DNA from: Cristatella mucedo
Lineage: Eukaryota > Bryozoa > Phylactolaemata > Cristatellidae
Length of the DNA: 60,000 bases
Reading direction: 5' to 3'
NCBI GenBank assembly: GCA_009760855.2
Contig: WPIO01000030.1
Coordinates: 2,041,001-2,101,000, forward strand
The notes under the pieces are model-generated. The model saw only the letters and a list, made by a program, of their open reading frames with translations, searched no databases and was not told the DNA's origin. Below, piece by piece: positions 1-49,480 of this stretch. Made by a program: the position numbers and the translations under genes. The first letter of the stretch is position 1; each line of letters opens with the position of its first letter.

Positions 1-825
1 ATGAAGGACTAATCACAGGGACACACTTAATGCTGTCCTAGATAGGTGTTTTTAAGTTCTTTCTGAATGTGGCCAAGTCAGGGGATGTTGTGACGCAAGT
101 CGGGAGTGAGTTCAGGGCTTTGGAGCATACGAGCTAAATGCACGGTCTCCAAAGGATTTGAGGTTTGTACGAGGTATTGGGAAACTGTTGAATTCTGAAA
201 AGTGGGTTGTACGATGCTTAGCCTGGTGGGGGAGTAGATCTGAGAGATAGGCTGGAGCCAAAGAATGAAGTGACCTAAAAGTGAGCGACAAAACCTTGAA
301 GTCGATCCGTTGCTTGACTGGTAGCCAGTGCCGGTCGGTGAGAAGTGGTGTGATGTGGCAACTGCGACGCTCACGACAGACAAGCCTAGATGCAGAGTTT
401 TGCACCATCTGTAAGCGGCTGATTGCATATGCTGGTAGGTCAGCAAGCAGTGAGTTACAGAAGTCAAACGGGAAGTCACAAATGCATGGACCAACTTAGA
501 CGTGGTATCCTTATCTAAACAAGCTCGAATTTTAGCAATGTTATGTGTCTGAAAGTAGGCAGACTTGATTGTGGAGCTGATATGGTCGTCTAATGAGAGG
601 TCACTTTGGAACATGACACCTAGATTTCGAGCTGATTCAACAGGAGATATGCTGGCAGAGCCAATTTTGAGCATTAGCCTTTCCAATTTCTGAAGCACAC
701 TTGGTTTGCCCATATTAGTAAGTTTATTAGTATATTTAGTAAGTTAGTTTTACCATCATTTAATTTAAGAAAATTTGCAGCTATCCATGTGCAGATGTCA
801 TCAATACATTCTGGTAGTGCTGTTA
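1..825 (-). mobile_element. L2-A LINE, 3' part, truncated by the window edge
   Basis: Read on the minus strand this is the C-terminal half of an L2-clade ORF2: DDICTWIAANFLKLND, SASISPVESARNLGVMFQSD, KIRACLDKDTTSKLVHAFVT and HITPLLTDRHWLPVKQRIDF. It is split over two frames (78-713 and 112-408), with a frameshift near 400, so it is a dead copy. A TGA replaces the Trp of the AWNSLP motif near the end. The 3' UTR continues past position 1. Confidence 0.88.
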
Positions 826-1145
826 GTTTGTGAAGTTTTTATTATCTGGCGAAGAATTCTTGTAGTTCAAGTTGATGCTAGTGTTTATGGAATTGGCTTG
901 CTGGTTGCTGTGCTTATTTGTAAGCAATCCGTAGGTCGTGCCTTGTCAATTAATATGATTGCTGTATTAGCATTTGAACAGCCACTAATAAAGGTTTTGA
1001 AACCCACATTATTGTAGAAGGGAAAGAAAGACAAAAGGGTCACCGGTGCACACAGTTGCCTTGCTTAATTTTCATTCACGAGCCGTCTTGCAGCTTTGGT
1101 TTCATGGGCAGCATTAGCCTGTAGTTGGGTCTTCATGTGTTACAG

Positions 1146-38760
<37,615 letters not shown>

Positions 38761-39540
38761 GATCCCCCTGTTGCCGAAATGACTGTGCAGCGATCGGCCT
38801 GCCACGGCAGCTACTCTCTGTCAGCTGCAGGCTATGTGTCTGCGTCGTTTTACCGCTGTATGGAGGATGCCAGCGCACACGTCTCTCCACTTCTCTCGAT
38901 CGAGTAGATGCAGCAAAGGGTCGTACAGTGTCGTCTGAGTTTGCAACACAGATTTATTCTGCACTAGCGAGCAGCCATAGCACATACGGCCGCGATTCGC
39001 TTCTCTGAGCATGTCATCTCTCATGAGCAGCGCTCAGCGACCGCAGTGCAGCAGCACGTGTGCCACGCCTTCCACCGGTGGCCACGCGGTGCACGATACG
39101 TTTGCGAAGCCCTCGCTGCCTAATGTCGTTCTGCCTGGGCGACATTCCAGAATCTGTGATTTTCTTGTGCAGCGGGTGAGTGCAGTTAGTGGCCGTGAGC
39201 GGCATGCATCAGTACTGCAACGCAGGACGGACGTGACGGATTGTGCTGATGTTGCACCTCGCTTCCCTACTGCGCCGTGCTCCACTAAGACGACAGATTA
39301 AGCGAGATTCCATCGGCCCCTGAGGTGGCAGGCGCCAGACTGCTCGGCAGCCCTTGGCTGCTGCAGTGCCAGCCAGCAGCGTACCCCTGCCTGCCCTCTG
39401 TTGTCTGTTGTTGCTCAATGGTGCTTAAGCAGCTCAGCAGTATCTGTGTAGGCGACCAGCGAACAAACGTGTTCATCCTGTCCGGAGATTTCCATGCCGT
39501 GGCATTACGTACCGTTTGAATAGTGGCAGAAATAAACTAT
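38761..39540 (+). other. Muskelin 3' UTR candidate with AATAAA
   Basis: No coding pattern follows the muskelin stop. The first AATAAA I see on the plus strand is at 39531-39536 and another is near 39922. Either could be the poly(A) signal. The 3' end is inferred and has no direct support. Confidence 0.35.
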
Positions 39541-39771
39541 CTAGCTGCGTCTTGCCGGTGCCGAGCATAGGCGAGATGCAGCTAGGGAGGCGATGTGAAG
39601 GATTTTGGAGGCCGTGTGGATGACCACCATGCTGTTTGAGGTCTTCGAAGCAGTAACCAGAGTGTGTGCCGTGCCGTGCCGAGGGTCATCGCAGATGGCA
39701 TCGGTAGAAGGAGGGAGCACGGCTGAATATAATCTACTACTGTATTACTTTACTACTTTTACTATTACTGA

Positions 39772-39818
39772 GATACTACATCCAAGTTGGTCTAGTGGAC
39801 CAACTTGGATGTGGTATC
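39772..39818. repeat. Palindrome made from L2-A coding sequence
   Basis: Arms ACATCCAAGTTGGTC (39778-39792) and GACCAACTTGGATGT (39798-39812) pair perfectly around a five-base loop. One mismatch further out, GATAC/GTATC extends the stem. The right arm word matches the GATACCACGTCCAAGTTGGT stretch of L2-A ORF2. Confidence 0.85.
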
Positions 39819-39899
39819 CTGATAATTGTGATATAATAATTATCATTATAGACCATAAAAACTATATAATTTGTCATTAAGGCATCCACCGACAGCATA

Positions 39900-41865
39900 A
39901 TGGGCAACTGTGCGTCATGTAAATAAAGCCAGCGTGGGATAAAGAGTCTGGCCAGTTTGAAGGTGGTATATGGAACACTGTAAATGCACTCGCGAACAGT
40001 GGGAGAGACGTTGCTTTGTAGTACAAGCTTTTTGTTCATACAAACCTTGCGGGAAGCAACTGCGGCCGGATGAGACCTTAAGAAAATATCAGTGATCGCT
40101 GTACGAAATCCGCTATAGGCTACGACTTGAAGGATCTGGGATCCATACTAATACCGAGTTAATCGCTTCAAAATTTGTAACAGGTGAATAGTGACTGTGT
40201 TAATGGTCTGCAGCAGAAGGACATTGCCAAGGGGTGAAGACATTAATGGGTCGTTATGTTTTGGTACCAGAGCTTCAAGGCTGGTAGATAGCCCAGCTAC
40301 TCGGGACATCGGAGAAGAGGAGCCTTAAGAAAGATGCCAAAACTGGCAGATTAAACGCCCAAAGCGACCGTCTGGTACTGAGTTAATCCAATAATAGACA
40401 GGCTATTAATACGAGCTTCGAAGAAAGGATCATTGGAGCCTGGAATAGCAGTCTCTATAGAGCCTTACGGCGACAGAGCCTTGGGGCTTTTGTGCCGCTT
40501 GTAGCAGGCAATAAAAAATCGCCCGATGAGGCGGAACCCGAGACCCGGTTGGTGAGCAGCACCTTACTACTGGAGAGGGCCAAGTGGTTCAAACAGCTTG
40601 CTTGCATGGGTGGGGGCAATAAAGGATTGCCAGCTGCAAGATTCGAAACCAGAGTTGTGAGTGCATTGCCTAGGACTTTGGTCCAGGTTACTTAGACCCA
40701 GGGGCGCATTAGCTAGATTCTTCTATGGCAATTCGCTTAAATTCCGCTTTTAACTTGATCAGGTTGGTGAGTGCAACATATCTTAAGCCTCAAGCGAAGG
40801 CATCGTAGCGTGAGTAACACCTTCATTCCCTCGTTTTGTCAGCCCAAGCAAAGCTCGAATTGCTTCCGGCTAGGTGCTCTTCGTCCTTGGAAATGTTTGC
40901 ATCCAACAAAAATATCTACGCTGTGTGCGTGAGTTGGCTACTTTCAACTAGAGATAGCCATTTAGAGCGGGACTAAGAAAACAAACTGGTCTCCTCGAGC
41001 GGTAATGGGTTCTGCAACCTCAGCTCTTCCGGTTCAGTGTTCTAGCGATAGAGCTCATATCAGTCTACGGCGTTACTGCACTCACGTGTGTATGTGTGTG
41101 CTCGTGTATAGGTTAATGAGCCTGCGGCAAAAAGAAAAATTATTTTTAAAAAAAGAAGTGCTTTCGTATATAAAAAGTACTTTCAGCTAGCACGAGTGGC
41201 CAGCCTCCAAACTCACCAGGACTAAAACAAAAGAGTGGCACCTCTGTCCCTTAACGAATCTTTATGGAACTGCAGTTCCTGCTTTGCTACTGAATTTTGA
41301 AGGCATGAGGATCGGCTTGCCACTGTAAAAGTACTCGTGCAATATTTGAATTCGCCAACTTGTTCGGCATGTTTAGATCGTGCTACAGCCACGACAATGC
41401 ATTGCATAGAGCGAGTGGTCAGCATCGACCTTCATAAATCCTCCTTGTTAGAGCACTAGTCACAGCCGCCGACCCAGTGTAATATCTTTAGCCTCTGGCG
41501 CTCAGAACAAAATGCATTACAAACTATTAAGATGTTGCTTGAGCACTGTCTATTCATTAAAGACAAAAACATAATAGGACAAAAACTTTGATACTACATT
41601 TCCAACTTTGTGCACGAGGTTCGTTTCCTGTTTCCCTGCTGCGAGAGAGGCGTCCCTATTGGGAGAGATGTAGTAGCTATGGAAGATCATTGGCTCAGCT
41701 CTCGAGGCGTCCATTAGGTCTTCGAGGTTCTTTCCTTCGCAATCGAGCTCGACGAAACCTCAATGAGGCCAATGTAGCACTATATACTGTCGCTTTAACC
41801 TCTTGTAAGCCTGAACACAGACCCGCTCCTACGTTGCATTGATCTGCTGCTGCCATGCATAACTA
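39900..41865. other. Intergenic sequence with SINE1 remnants
   Basis: Minus-strand SINE1 remnants are legible at 40440-40560 (AGAGCCTTACGG, GCAATAAAAAATCGCC, GAACCCGAGACCCGG) and 40610-40680 (CAATAAAGGATTGCCAGC, GATTCGAAACC). The rest is not recognised. Confidence 0.5.
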
Positions 41866-41869
41866 ACAT

Positions 41870-43322
41870 AATTAATATGTCATTAGCCTCAGGTCATGTC
41901 CCAGCACCTTTCAAAAAAGCTGTAGTCAGGCCACTTCTCAAGAAAGCTACACTTGACCAAGAGAACTTGAGCAACTACCGCCCAGTTTCCCTTCTACCAT
42001 TCCTATCAAAGACACTCGAACGGGTCGTGGCGGACCAGCTGAACTCGTATATCGAAACCTCACACCTTGCTAGTAAGTTCCAGTCTGGCTTTAGAGCTAA
42101 TCACTCCACAGAGTCAGCATTGCTTCGGGTATACAACGACCTACTTAGGAATGCAGACATGGGTAGAGTGTCTCTGCTTGTTTTGCTTGATCTTTCGGCA
42201 GCTTTTGATACCATCGATCACAACTTCTATGCAGATGACACTCAGTTGTACCTTTGCTTTGATCCCTCCCAGCCTTCGAGCACCTCAAATTCTCTAAACT
42301 CACTAGCTGCATGCATTGATGACATCCGCACATGGATGGCAGCAAATTTTCTAAAACTTAAAGATGATAAAACTAACTTACTAGTTATGGGCAAACCCAG
42401 TGCGATCCAGAGATTGGAAAGGCTGACTCTCAAAATCGGCTCTGCCAGCATATCTCCAGTTGCATCAGCTCGAAATCTAGGTGTCATATTCCAAAGCGAC
42501 CTCTCGTTAGACGACCATATCAGCTCCACAGTCAAATCTGCCTATTTTCAGCTTCATAACATTGCTAAAATTCGGGCTTGTTTAGATAAAGATACCACGT
42601 CCAAGTTGGTCCATGCATTCGTGACATCCCGTCTCGACTTCTGCAACTCGCTGCTTACTGGCCTACCAGCATGTGCGATCAGGCGATTGCAGCTGGTGCA
42701 AAACTCTGCAGCTAGGCTTGTCTGTCGTGAGCGTCGCAGTTGCCACATTACTCCACTTCTCACCGACCTGCACTGGCTACCAGTCAAGCAACGGATTGAC
42801 TTCAAGGTTTTGTCGTTCACTTTTAGGTCCCTTCATTCTATGGCTCCAGTCTATCTGTCAGATATACTACCCCATCAGGCCAAGCATCGTACCACCCGCT
42901 TTTCGGAATCCAGCAGTCTAGAAATACCTCATACAAACCTTAAATCCTTTGGAGACCGTGCATTTAGTTCATATGCTCCCAAAGCCTGAAATTCCCTCCC
43001 GACCTGCGTCTGAACATCCCCTGACCTGACCACATTTCAAAGGAACCTAAAAACACCTATTTAGGACAGCATTTAGTGGGTCCCTGTGATTCGTCCTTGA
43101 TGTGCTTATGCGTGCTGACACTGCATGCTGCCACTAACCACATTTGCATGCTGACCCTGTGTATGTCACCCCTAACCATATTATTCATTTCGTTTGTTTT
43201 TCAAGCATGATTTTACTTACCATTTAATTGCATTTCACTTTACAGCAAATGTAAAGCGCCTAGAGAGAGATTAAGTTCTCTGAGGGCGTTTTATCAAGTG
43301 AATTATTATTATTATTATTATT
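41870..43322 (+). mobile_element. L2-A LINE with in-frame RT deletion, youngest-looking copy
   Basis: One uninterrupted 370-codon frame (41877-42989) covers PAPFKKAVVRPLLKK, NYRPVSLLPFLSK, LLDLSAAFDTIDH, then jumps at residue 115/116 directly to NFYADDTQLYL and continues normally to SSYAPKA. Compared with the 15435 copy, about 78 residues between motif A and motif C are gone, including GVPQGS, without a frameshift. The polymerase cannot be functional. A TGA ends the frame at the Trp of AWNSLP. The full 3' UTR and hairpin tail follow, with ATT units to 43322. Confidence 0.93.
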
Positions 43323-43324
43323 GT

Positions 43325-44260
43325 AATCGGATGATGGCGGCGTCACTAGGACAAGTGCATGCACACCAATCGCAGACACGCCTAGCAACTGCAGGCCTGG
43401 CCAGGCAATTATTGAGCTTGAGTTGCAAAATGCGACGTCTTGAAAGCTTGAGTGTCATAATTCCCTCGTCAATGCAGCCCTCCGCATGTAGTCGTAACGA
43501 AATTTTAAATCTCGAGGACCAGCCACCGATAATACAACAGCCCTGTGGGCCCCCATTTTCTTTTTGGTTCACTGAACGGACGTACCAGCATTCGCTGAGG
43601 ATCCATGTTGCCAGCGGTAGCAGAGATCTTATACAACCGAGCGCGAGTCAATTTGAGTCTTCGGCCGAGCCCGGCGCAAGCTCGGTGGTAGAGAGAGAAG
43701 CCACCTTCATAGCCAAGATCTTGCCAATGGCCTGACGGCGGCAATGGCGAGTGCCCAGGGTGAGGAACCCATGCGAAAGCAACGCATGCCGAACGTTATC
43801 GAGTGATTATCCCGCGGCGATGCTCATATTTATCCAGCGCCTCTATTGATAACACCGGATTCAAGAAGTGGACGCCAGATGCTCGTACGCAAAGACATAC
43901 TTGTAAACATGTCCGACATCAGCAGCAGGACGAGATTAGCACCTTTGGTTTCGCTGCTTACTGGCACGTAAAATCGGCAATCAAACTGATTTCAAGATAG
44001 AGCAGCCACCGAAAGCTGTGCAGTTGCAGTAGCAGCTATTAGCTCGAAAGCATATTCAGACCGACAGCACTATTAGGATTAGCTTATTCTGGCTGATGGA
44101 CAACGTGCAACGGTCCATGCAGTGCAGGTCCCACTTCTACCTAATGCCGAGGACGTAATGTAGACGTGCACATATTCTCCGTTTATATGAATTTGCTAAT
44201 AGAGAAAGCACTCATCTATATGCAACTATATATGCAGCAGCCAGAATATGAATTAAGGTG
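43325..44260. other. Intergenic sequence, nothing recognised
   Basis: An open frame at 43298-43735 begins in the ATT tail of the L2-A copy and is therefore unlikely to be a gene. Confidence 0.5.
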
Positions 44261-44261
44261 A

Positions 44262-44415
44262 GCTAATTTAACGCCTCATTTATATAGCAGCAGAAGAGCC
44301 TTTACGGCTATCCCCACCGCTTGCAGTGGTCAATAAAGGCTCGATCGCTTCAGGACTCGAACCCGCGACCCGGGTCACAAAGAGCGAGCTCCTTACCCCG
44401 TGAGCTAAGACTCGT
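44262..44415 (-). mobile_element. SINE1, tRNA-derived
   Basis: Minus-strand B box GGGTTCGAGTCC near 44362, body GATAGCCGTAAAGGCTCT, and 3' end AATGAGGCGTTAAATTAGC at 44262-44280. Confidence 0.85.
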
Positions 44416-44419
44416 GTCA

Positions 44420-47290
44420 CATACCAGTTTTTTAAGTTTTGGTCATCCATACTTCAAAGCGCTAGCCTGGTGTGGCATCTGAACACAACTAAATTCCGCA
44501 GCCACACGCAGTACCGGATGCTAGCCCTTGAAGACGTGCGACAGATGCTGGCAAACCCTGGCGCTTCGAAACGCTGTTAACGAGTTGCCGAAACCACACC
44601 GTAACACGCAGATGTGGAATAAAGAACGCCTCATAATACAAATTTAAGTCCACGACCTTGTCAGACACTAGCACGAATTTCTACTATGAACCTTCAAAAG
44701 CTTTCTTCACATCAGTTGTTGTAGTTGTCTGCTCTAGATCTTCATTGCCGACAGCCTTCACAACGTCAAACTGAGTTTCAATGCATCTTCTGAACACTTG
44801 GCTCTCGGCTTCCTTAATGCCCAGGTTACCAGCCCGTTAGTTGTCTGGCGACAGGATAGCACCTTTAGATTCAGCTCTATCTCACAAGACACCTAAAATG
44901 ATCCCAAACTACAACATAATTAGTGAACAAACCTCTAGATACTGGTGCACACACTAGTGAGACGATCATGTTCACCTGCGTCTTCTCGCTGATCATTAAT
45001 TGTCTGTTTCATATTCTGTACGAAAGCCTGTGGTATATGATGGGCAACATCCCGAAGATTTCTAAAGCTGAACGTACACCTACTGGTACGCTTTCGAAGC
45101 GCAGTCAATAGTGCGAGTAACGCTCATTGAACCATTTGAGATGACCATTGCTACCGATTTCAGTTTTAAGTTTGATGTGTTCCGAACGAGCTGTATCGAC
45201 TCTTGAAAAAAGTCCTGGGCACAATCGCAGCTCACGTGACGGGTACTATTCGGTACAGATTGGGGAACAGATACCGCCGGGTGGAGCTTGGGCCTCGAAG
45301 CACGGCTACGCATGAGCAGTAGATGTCGCCCCGGTATGAGCAGGAACGCCGAGGGCAGTGGAGCTTGGCAGCAACCAAGAGCGCGCCGTATAGTAATATA
45401 CAAAGCCCGGGTTGTTATTGTAGCAGGCCTGTCTATTCGACAGTCACGGCGGGCCACGCCTGTGCACCACCGACCAATTGTAAGCAAATTGCAGATCGGT
45501 GCTGTGGCGAGCTTAAGCAAATTTTGAGAACGTGCAACGCTCCGCAATAGCTCCCGGGAGAATACTCGCTGCTAGTAAGCCTCTGGCTGAGTTGTGGCGT
45601 ACGTTTATCGAGAGCGCGACTATTCTGGGTGGAGATGTGGTATATTTGAAGCGGCTGTATATAGGAAGCAGGTATTTGAAGTAAATACCTAAGCGGCGGT
45701 GATCTCGAACTTACAATCGGAACTGATAGCCAACATTTGAGTACGAGTAATGCTGAAAAACCCTGTACACGGCGCGTGAAGCCAGAGTTTATGATTTTTA
45801 CACGGGAGCGTGGAGCTCCCTGCAGGTAATCAAGATGTTTCTAGTACAGCAGCCTTGATCTAAGAAGCACCAAATGAAGTGATCGTTGTTCTTGTGCCGG
45901 TCATTACCACTGTAGCTGTGAACAATTAATTTTTTTATTGCCTGATTATTTTAAACTTGCTTTGAGACTGTTTCTGCTCAAAATGCCGGTACTACGGACT
46001 GCTACTTTGACTGCAACTGCTAACGAGACTGCTATCGCGCCAAATGATGAGGTTTCGGACTGCTGCTCTCACGCTGGACAATTACTCGTCGATCATGCTG
46101 CTGATTGCTACCTGTACTACGAGTCATGATGTGAACGTTGCCAACCCTAGCTACGTATTTGTTGAGGAACCATGTTTTAGCAAGTATGGTAATAATGCAA
46201 ATAAATCGGATACTCACACTTTATAATCGCGGAGACAGCACGACAGTTTCATGGCTTCTGTGTTTCGACGAATCTTGCAATCACTTGTGCAACTTTAAAT
46301 GGAGGTTTGCTCCTTCTTGAATTGTGTGCACTAATCGCGTTCTAGTTTTGAGATCGTTTAAGGTACTATAAAGATAGAGCCTAAGCTAACGGCATTTACC
46401 AATCTCCAGGTTAGTGAAGTGCTGACGATCTGAACGTCGGAAAAGCCGGGGAGAATTTGAAAGGAATTGAATGCCAGCTAGTTGCTGTAACTGTTGTACT
46501 AGATCAAGACGAAGACAACACAGCCAAAAACGACAGATGCGACGAACATGTCCGAAAATCCACTGTATGTGTCCATATTAGTGCCTAAAGAGGTGGCCAA
46601 ACCAACCGTTGAAACCTACCTTAGTTGCCTGTATGAGGCTTTCTTTATGAATATATGGCCGATAAAAACCTAAAAATCAGGGAAATGGCAGTAAAACGTT
46701 GTCATGTTACATCCACCAGATTTTGACTGCGTGGACAGTATTTACGGTTCCTAAAATACCATGATTAGGATCCAGTTATGCGATAATCAACGGTTTGGGG
46801 CTCATAAAAGCTCAACTCATGTAACAGTCAGACAGTTTTGCTTTGGGTTTCGAAGCGATTTGAATGCTTTAGCTGGCTCTGTACACACGTGCCTCTCTTT
46901 GGACATGAAATAAACTGCTATAACCTAAGTAATCGGACTTGTTATATTAAGTCATCACGGGCGCTGTCTATTGCCGCCAACGGAACGCATGCGGAAAGTA
47001 TTGTGCCATTTCGAGGCAGCATATGCGACTCGTTGGGGCCGCGGTTTGGGGCTTCCCCGACATTTGTCAAGCGTCGGCATGAGCGCTGCATTTGGGGCCA
47101 AATGATTTTTTCGCAGAAGCCACTACGGCGAATTTGCCTCCCGACATAAAGCGCTCTCATGTGCGTTCGTGTTCGTTGCAGAATTCTTCCGAAAACCGAA
47201 GTCCTTGCGAACATCTTATACGGAAACGATACAGTTAAGACCTGCTTAAAGTTATTCTGATTGTTATTTGACCGTAGCGCGTAAGAAATT
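44420..47290. other. Intergenic sequence, nothing recognised
   Basis: The longest frames (45080-45547 minus and 46942-47316 minus) have no recognisable domain or supporting splice structure. Confidence 0.45.
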
Positions 47291-47294
47291 ACGT

Positions 47295-47395
47295 GCCTAT
47301 TTTCCCTTTGCAACAAATGTAAAGCGCCTAGGAAGAGACTGAGTTCTCTGAGGGCGCTTTATCAAGTGCATTATTATTATTATTATTGTTATAAC
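47295..47395 (+). mobile_element. L2-A hairpin tail
   Basis: Plus-strand AATGTAAAGCGCCTAGGAAG, GAGTTCTCTGAGGGCGCTTT, ATCAAGTG and ATT units. The hairpin is nearly perfect, and truncation is just upstream of the tail. Confidence 0.9.
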
Positions 47396-47756
47396 AATAG
47401 CCACTTTTTAGAAGGGCTGGAGCTGCTCGACTCCCTAAAAGGGCATCGAATCGGAGACTGATTTTGGAAGAGGTCACAACTTCTCTTTAAAAAAGCTGCA
47501 CTATTTTCATTACGGATTAGCTAATGAGGCTCTCATTTAGGGGATCTATAATATAAAGTATGATGCTAGTAAGATTTTTATGGCACTTTAATATAGCCAA
47601 TTGTCTTTGCAGACATTTTAAATTAGCTGTATATCAATTATGTTGATTCCTAAGTGATAACAGGTACAGTATGAGCATGTAAAAGCACGCAAAAGACTAT
47701 TCACGTGGACGAAGCAAATGCTGTGGAGAAAAGTGTTTTTTTAAATTTCATCAAGT

Positions 47757-47942
47757 AAATAAATAAATAAATAAATCCTAGCTGATTAAACAGCCTCTTT
47801 TGTATAGCGACAGAAGAGCCCTTTACGGCTATCACCACCGCTTGCAGTGGCGATAAAGGATCGCCCCACCGCAGGAATCGAACCCACGACCTCGGGACCG
47901 AGGCCGTGAAAGCAACCGCCTTATCCAATGTGCCATCACGGG
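47757..47942 (-). mobile_element. SINE1, near-complete reference copy
   Basis: Minus strand: head from 47942 (CCGTGATGGCACATTGGATA), B box GGGTTCGATTCC at about 47876-47887, body CGCCACTGCAAGCGGTGGTG, end AGGCTGTTTAATCAGC at 47781, then ATTT units at 47757-47776. This copy shows the whole family plan. Confidence 0.92.
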
Positions 47943-48129
47943 TATGAGGATGTCTTGAAGTCAATTGGGGGTGAGATCCAGGCTGTAGGACCATACGAAC
48001 TCAAATCTCGGTATCCGCAGGACTAAAGTTTAGTTCGAGGTGCAACTACAAGACTTCAAGCGGCAACAGCGGGTGTTACGATGCTTAGTCATATTGAGAA
48101 CTATTGTTATGCGGCACGCATGAGAAGCC

Positions 48130-48285
48130 CTGCAGTCTGAGCGGTCGCTCTCACTCCAGTCTTGCCTTCTGCAGCAGGCTATTTTGTATTGCCTGTTGAC
48201 AGTGGGAAAGATGGCTGCCAAGGCTCTCATGCCGCTATATAAATGAGGCTTTTGGATCAGATAATATTTGCTTTCAGTTAAATTC
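48130..48285 (+). mobile_element. SINE1, diverged 3' half
   Basis: Plus-strand end CGCTATATAAATGAGGCTTT and TGGATCAGATAATATTTG match the SINE1 3' end. The head is not legible. Confidence 0.55.
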
Positions 48286-48289
48286 CGTC

Positions 48290-49100
48290 GGCACTGACTA
48301 ATTAACTATCCGACGATGCAAGATTTGCCTGGCTGTCGACCTTCTGACGTCTCTGTATAGACAAGGTCTCTGTCTCTATCTCAATGTCCTTACATAAGAA
48401 CCTTGGAATAGCAGCAGAATCAAACCAGCCCGGAACAAAAATCCCTCAATGAATGCAGAGCACATGTTATGCAACTTGTCAATTCTAGAAAAGATGAAAG
48501 CAGTTATGGCACTTTATAACGAGCATAAAAGCAGAAAATTAGGTTCAGAGACACAGAATACATTTTAATAAATTACCCAACCAACACTTACCATGAACTC
48601 CTGGAATAGTAATCAGTCAGAACCAAGCTTATTCCCAATTTCCCGTCGATTGATTGAGTATTAGCAGAAATATGGAGCGTATCAGGCATAAAGGGCGATT
48701 GCAGGAGTAAACGCTTGAAGAATACAAGGGAAGATCGCAAAGCATGCAGCCGAATTAAAAAAAAAAGCCTAATTAACTCGGGGAACCTCATAAGATGTCC
48801 AAGCACATACGAACGAAATCACGCTTCACATTTCACGCAGATCAGATCACTAGTAGCTGTATCTGTGAAATGTTCAGGATAGACAGGGCAAGATGCTGAT
48901 CCAACGGCAGGCAACCGAAGAAGCTAGCTTTCAAAGCGCGTGTCTCTGCATACCAAGGTCATATTAGCCCTCGAGACGGCTCAAATGATGTACAAACGCC
49001 GTTAATTTCTCCCCCTCTCCCCCTCGCCGCCGCTCTCGCCCTCGAGCTGTTCAGTCGGGAGTGTGTCTAAGCTGCCAGCAGCCAATAATGGCACAATCAA
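48290..49100. other. Intergenic sequence, nothing recognised
   Basis: Short open frames only. A CCCCTCTCCCCCTCGCCGCC pyrimidine-rich patch lies near 49010-49035. Confidence 0.5.
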
Positions 49101-49149
49101 CAAGTTAAAATGACCTCAACTCTTTTGAATCCCAATGGACCAATATTCA

Positions 49150-49480
49150 CGAAAACCATTGAACCAATCTGCACGCACTCTTCACGACCAAGGTCGTAGG
49201 CTCTAGTCCCGCTGTCGGGAATCCTATATTATTCAAGGCAAGCAGTGGTGCAAGTCGCTAAGGTATTTCTGCCGCTATATGGACGAGCTGATAAATCAGC
49301 TTTTTGCCGCTGGTTCTTAATCCGAGGGTCGGGTACTTGCACTTCGCGAACCAGGTCGAGGATTTGGGTCGTGCTGCGGGCAATTCCTCACTGCCCTCAG
49401 CAAGCGGGAGTGACAGCGACAGCGGTCTTTCTGCTGATGTATTTAAATGAGGTTAACGAAGCAGCTAAGCGATAACGGGC
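49150..49480 (+). mobile_element. Two diverged SINE1 copies in tandem
   Basis: First copy: GGCTCTAGTCCCGCTGTCGG (B box area) and CGCTATATGGACGAGCTGAT with an AATCAGC end near 49300. Second copy: CGAGGATTTGGGTCGTGCTG and GTATTTAAATGAGGTTAACG near 49440-49460. Both sit just left of the GC-rich block. Confidence 0.5.

Noticed and set aside
43298-43735. 145-codon plus-strand frame downstream of the L2-A copy
   Set aside because: It starts inside the ATT tail of the retrotransposon and shows no protein motif.
45080-45547. 155-codon minus-strand frame
   Set aside because: No recognisable domain, no splice or promoter context, and overlapping plus-strand frames of similar quality.
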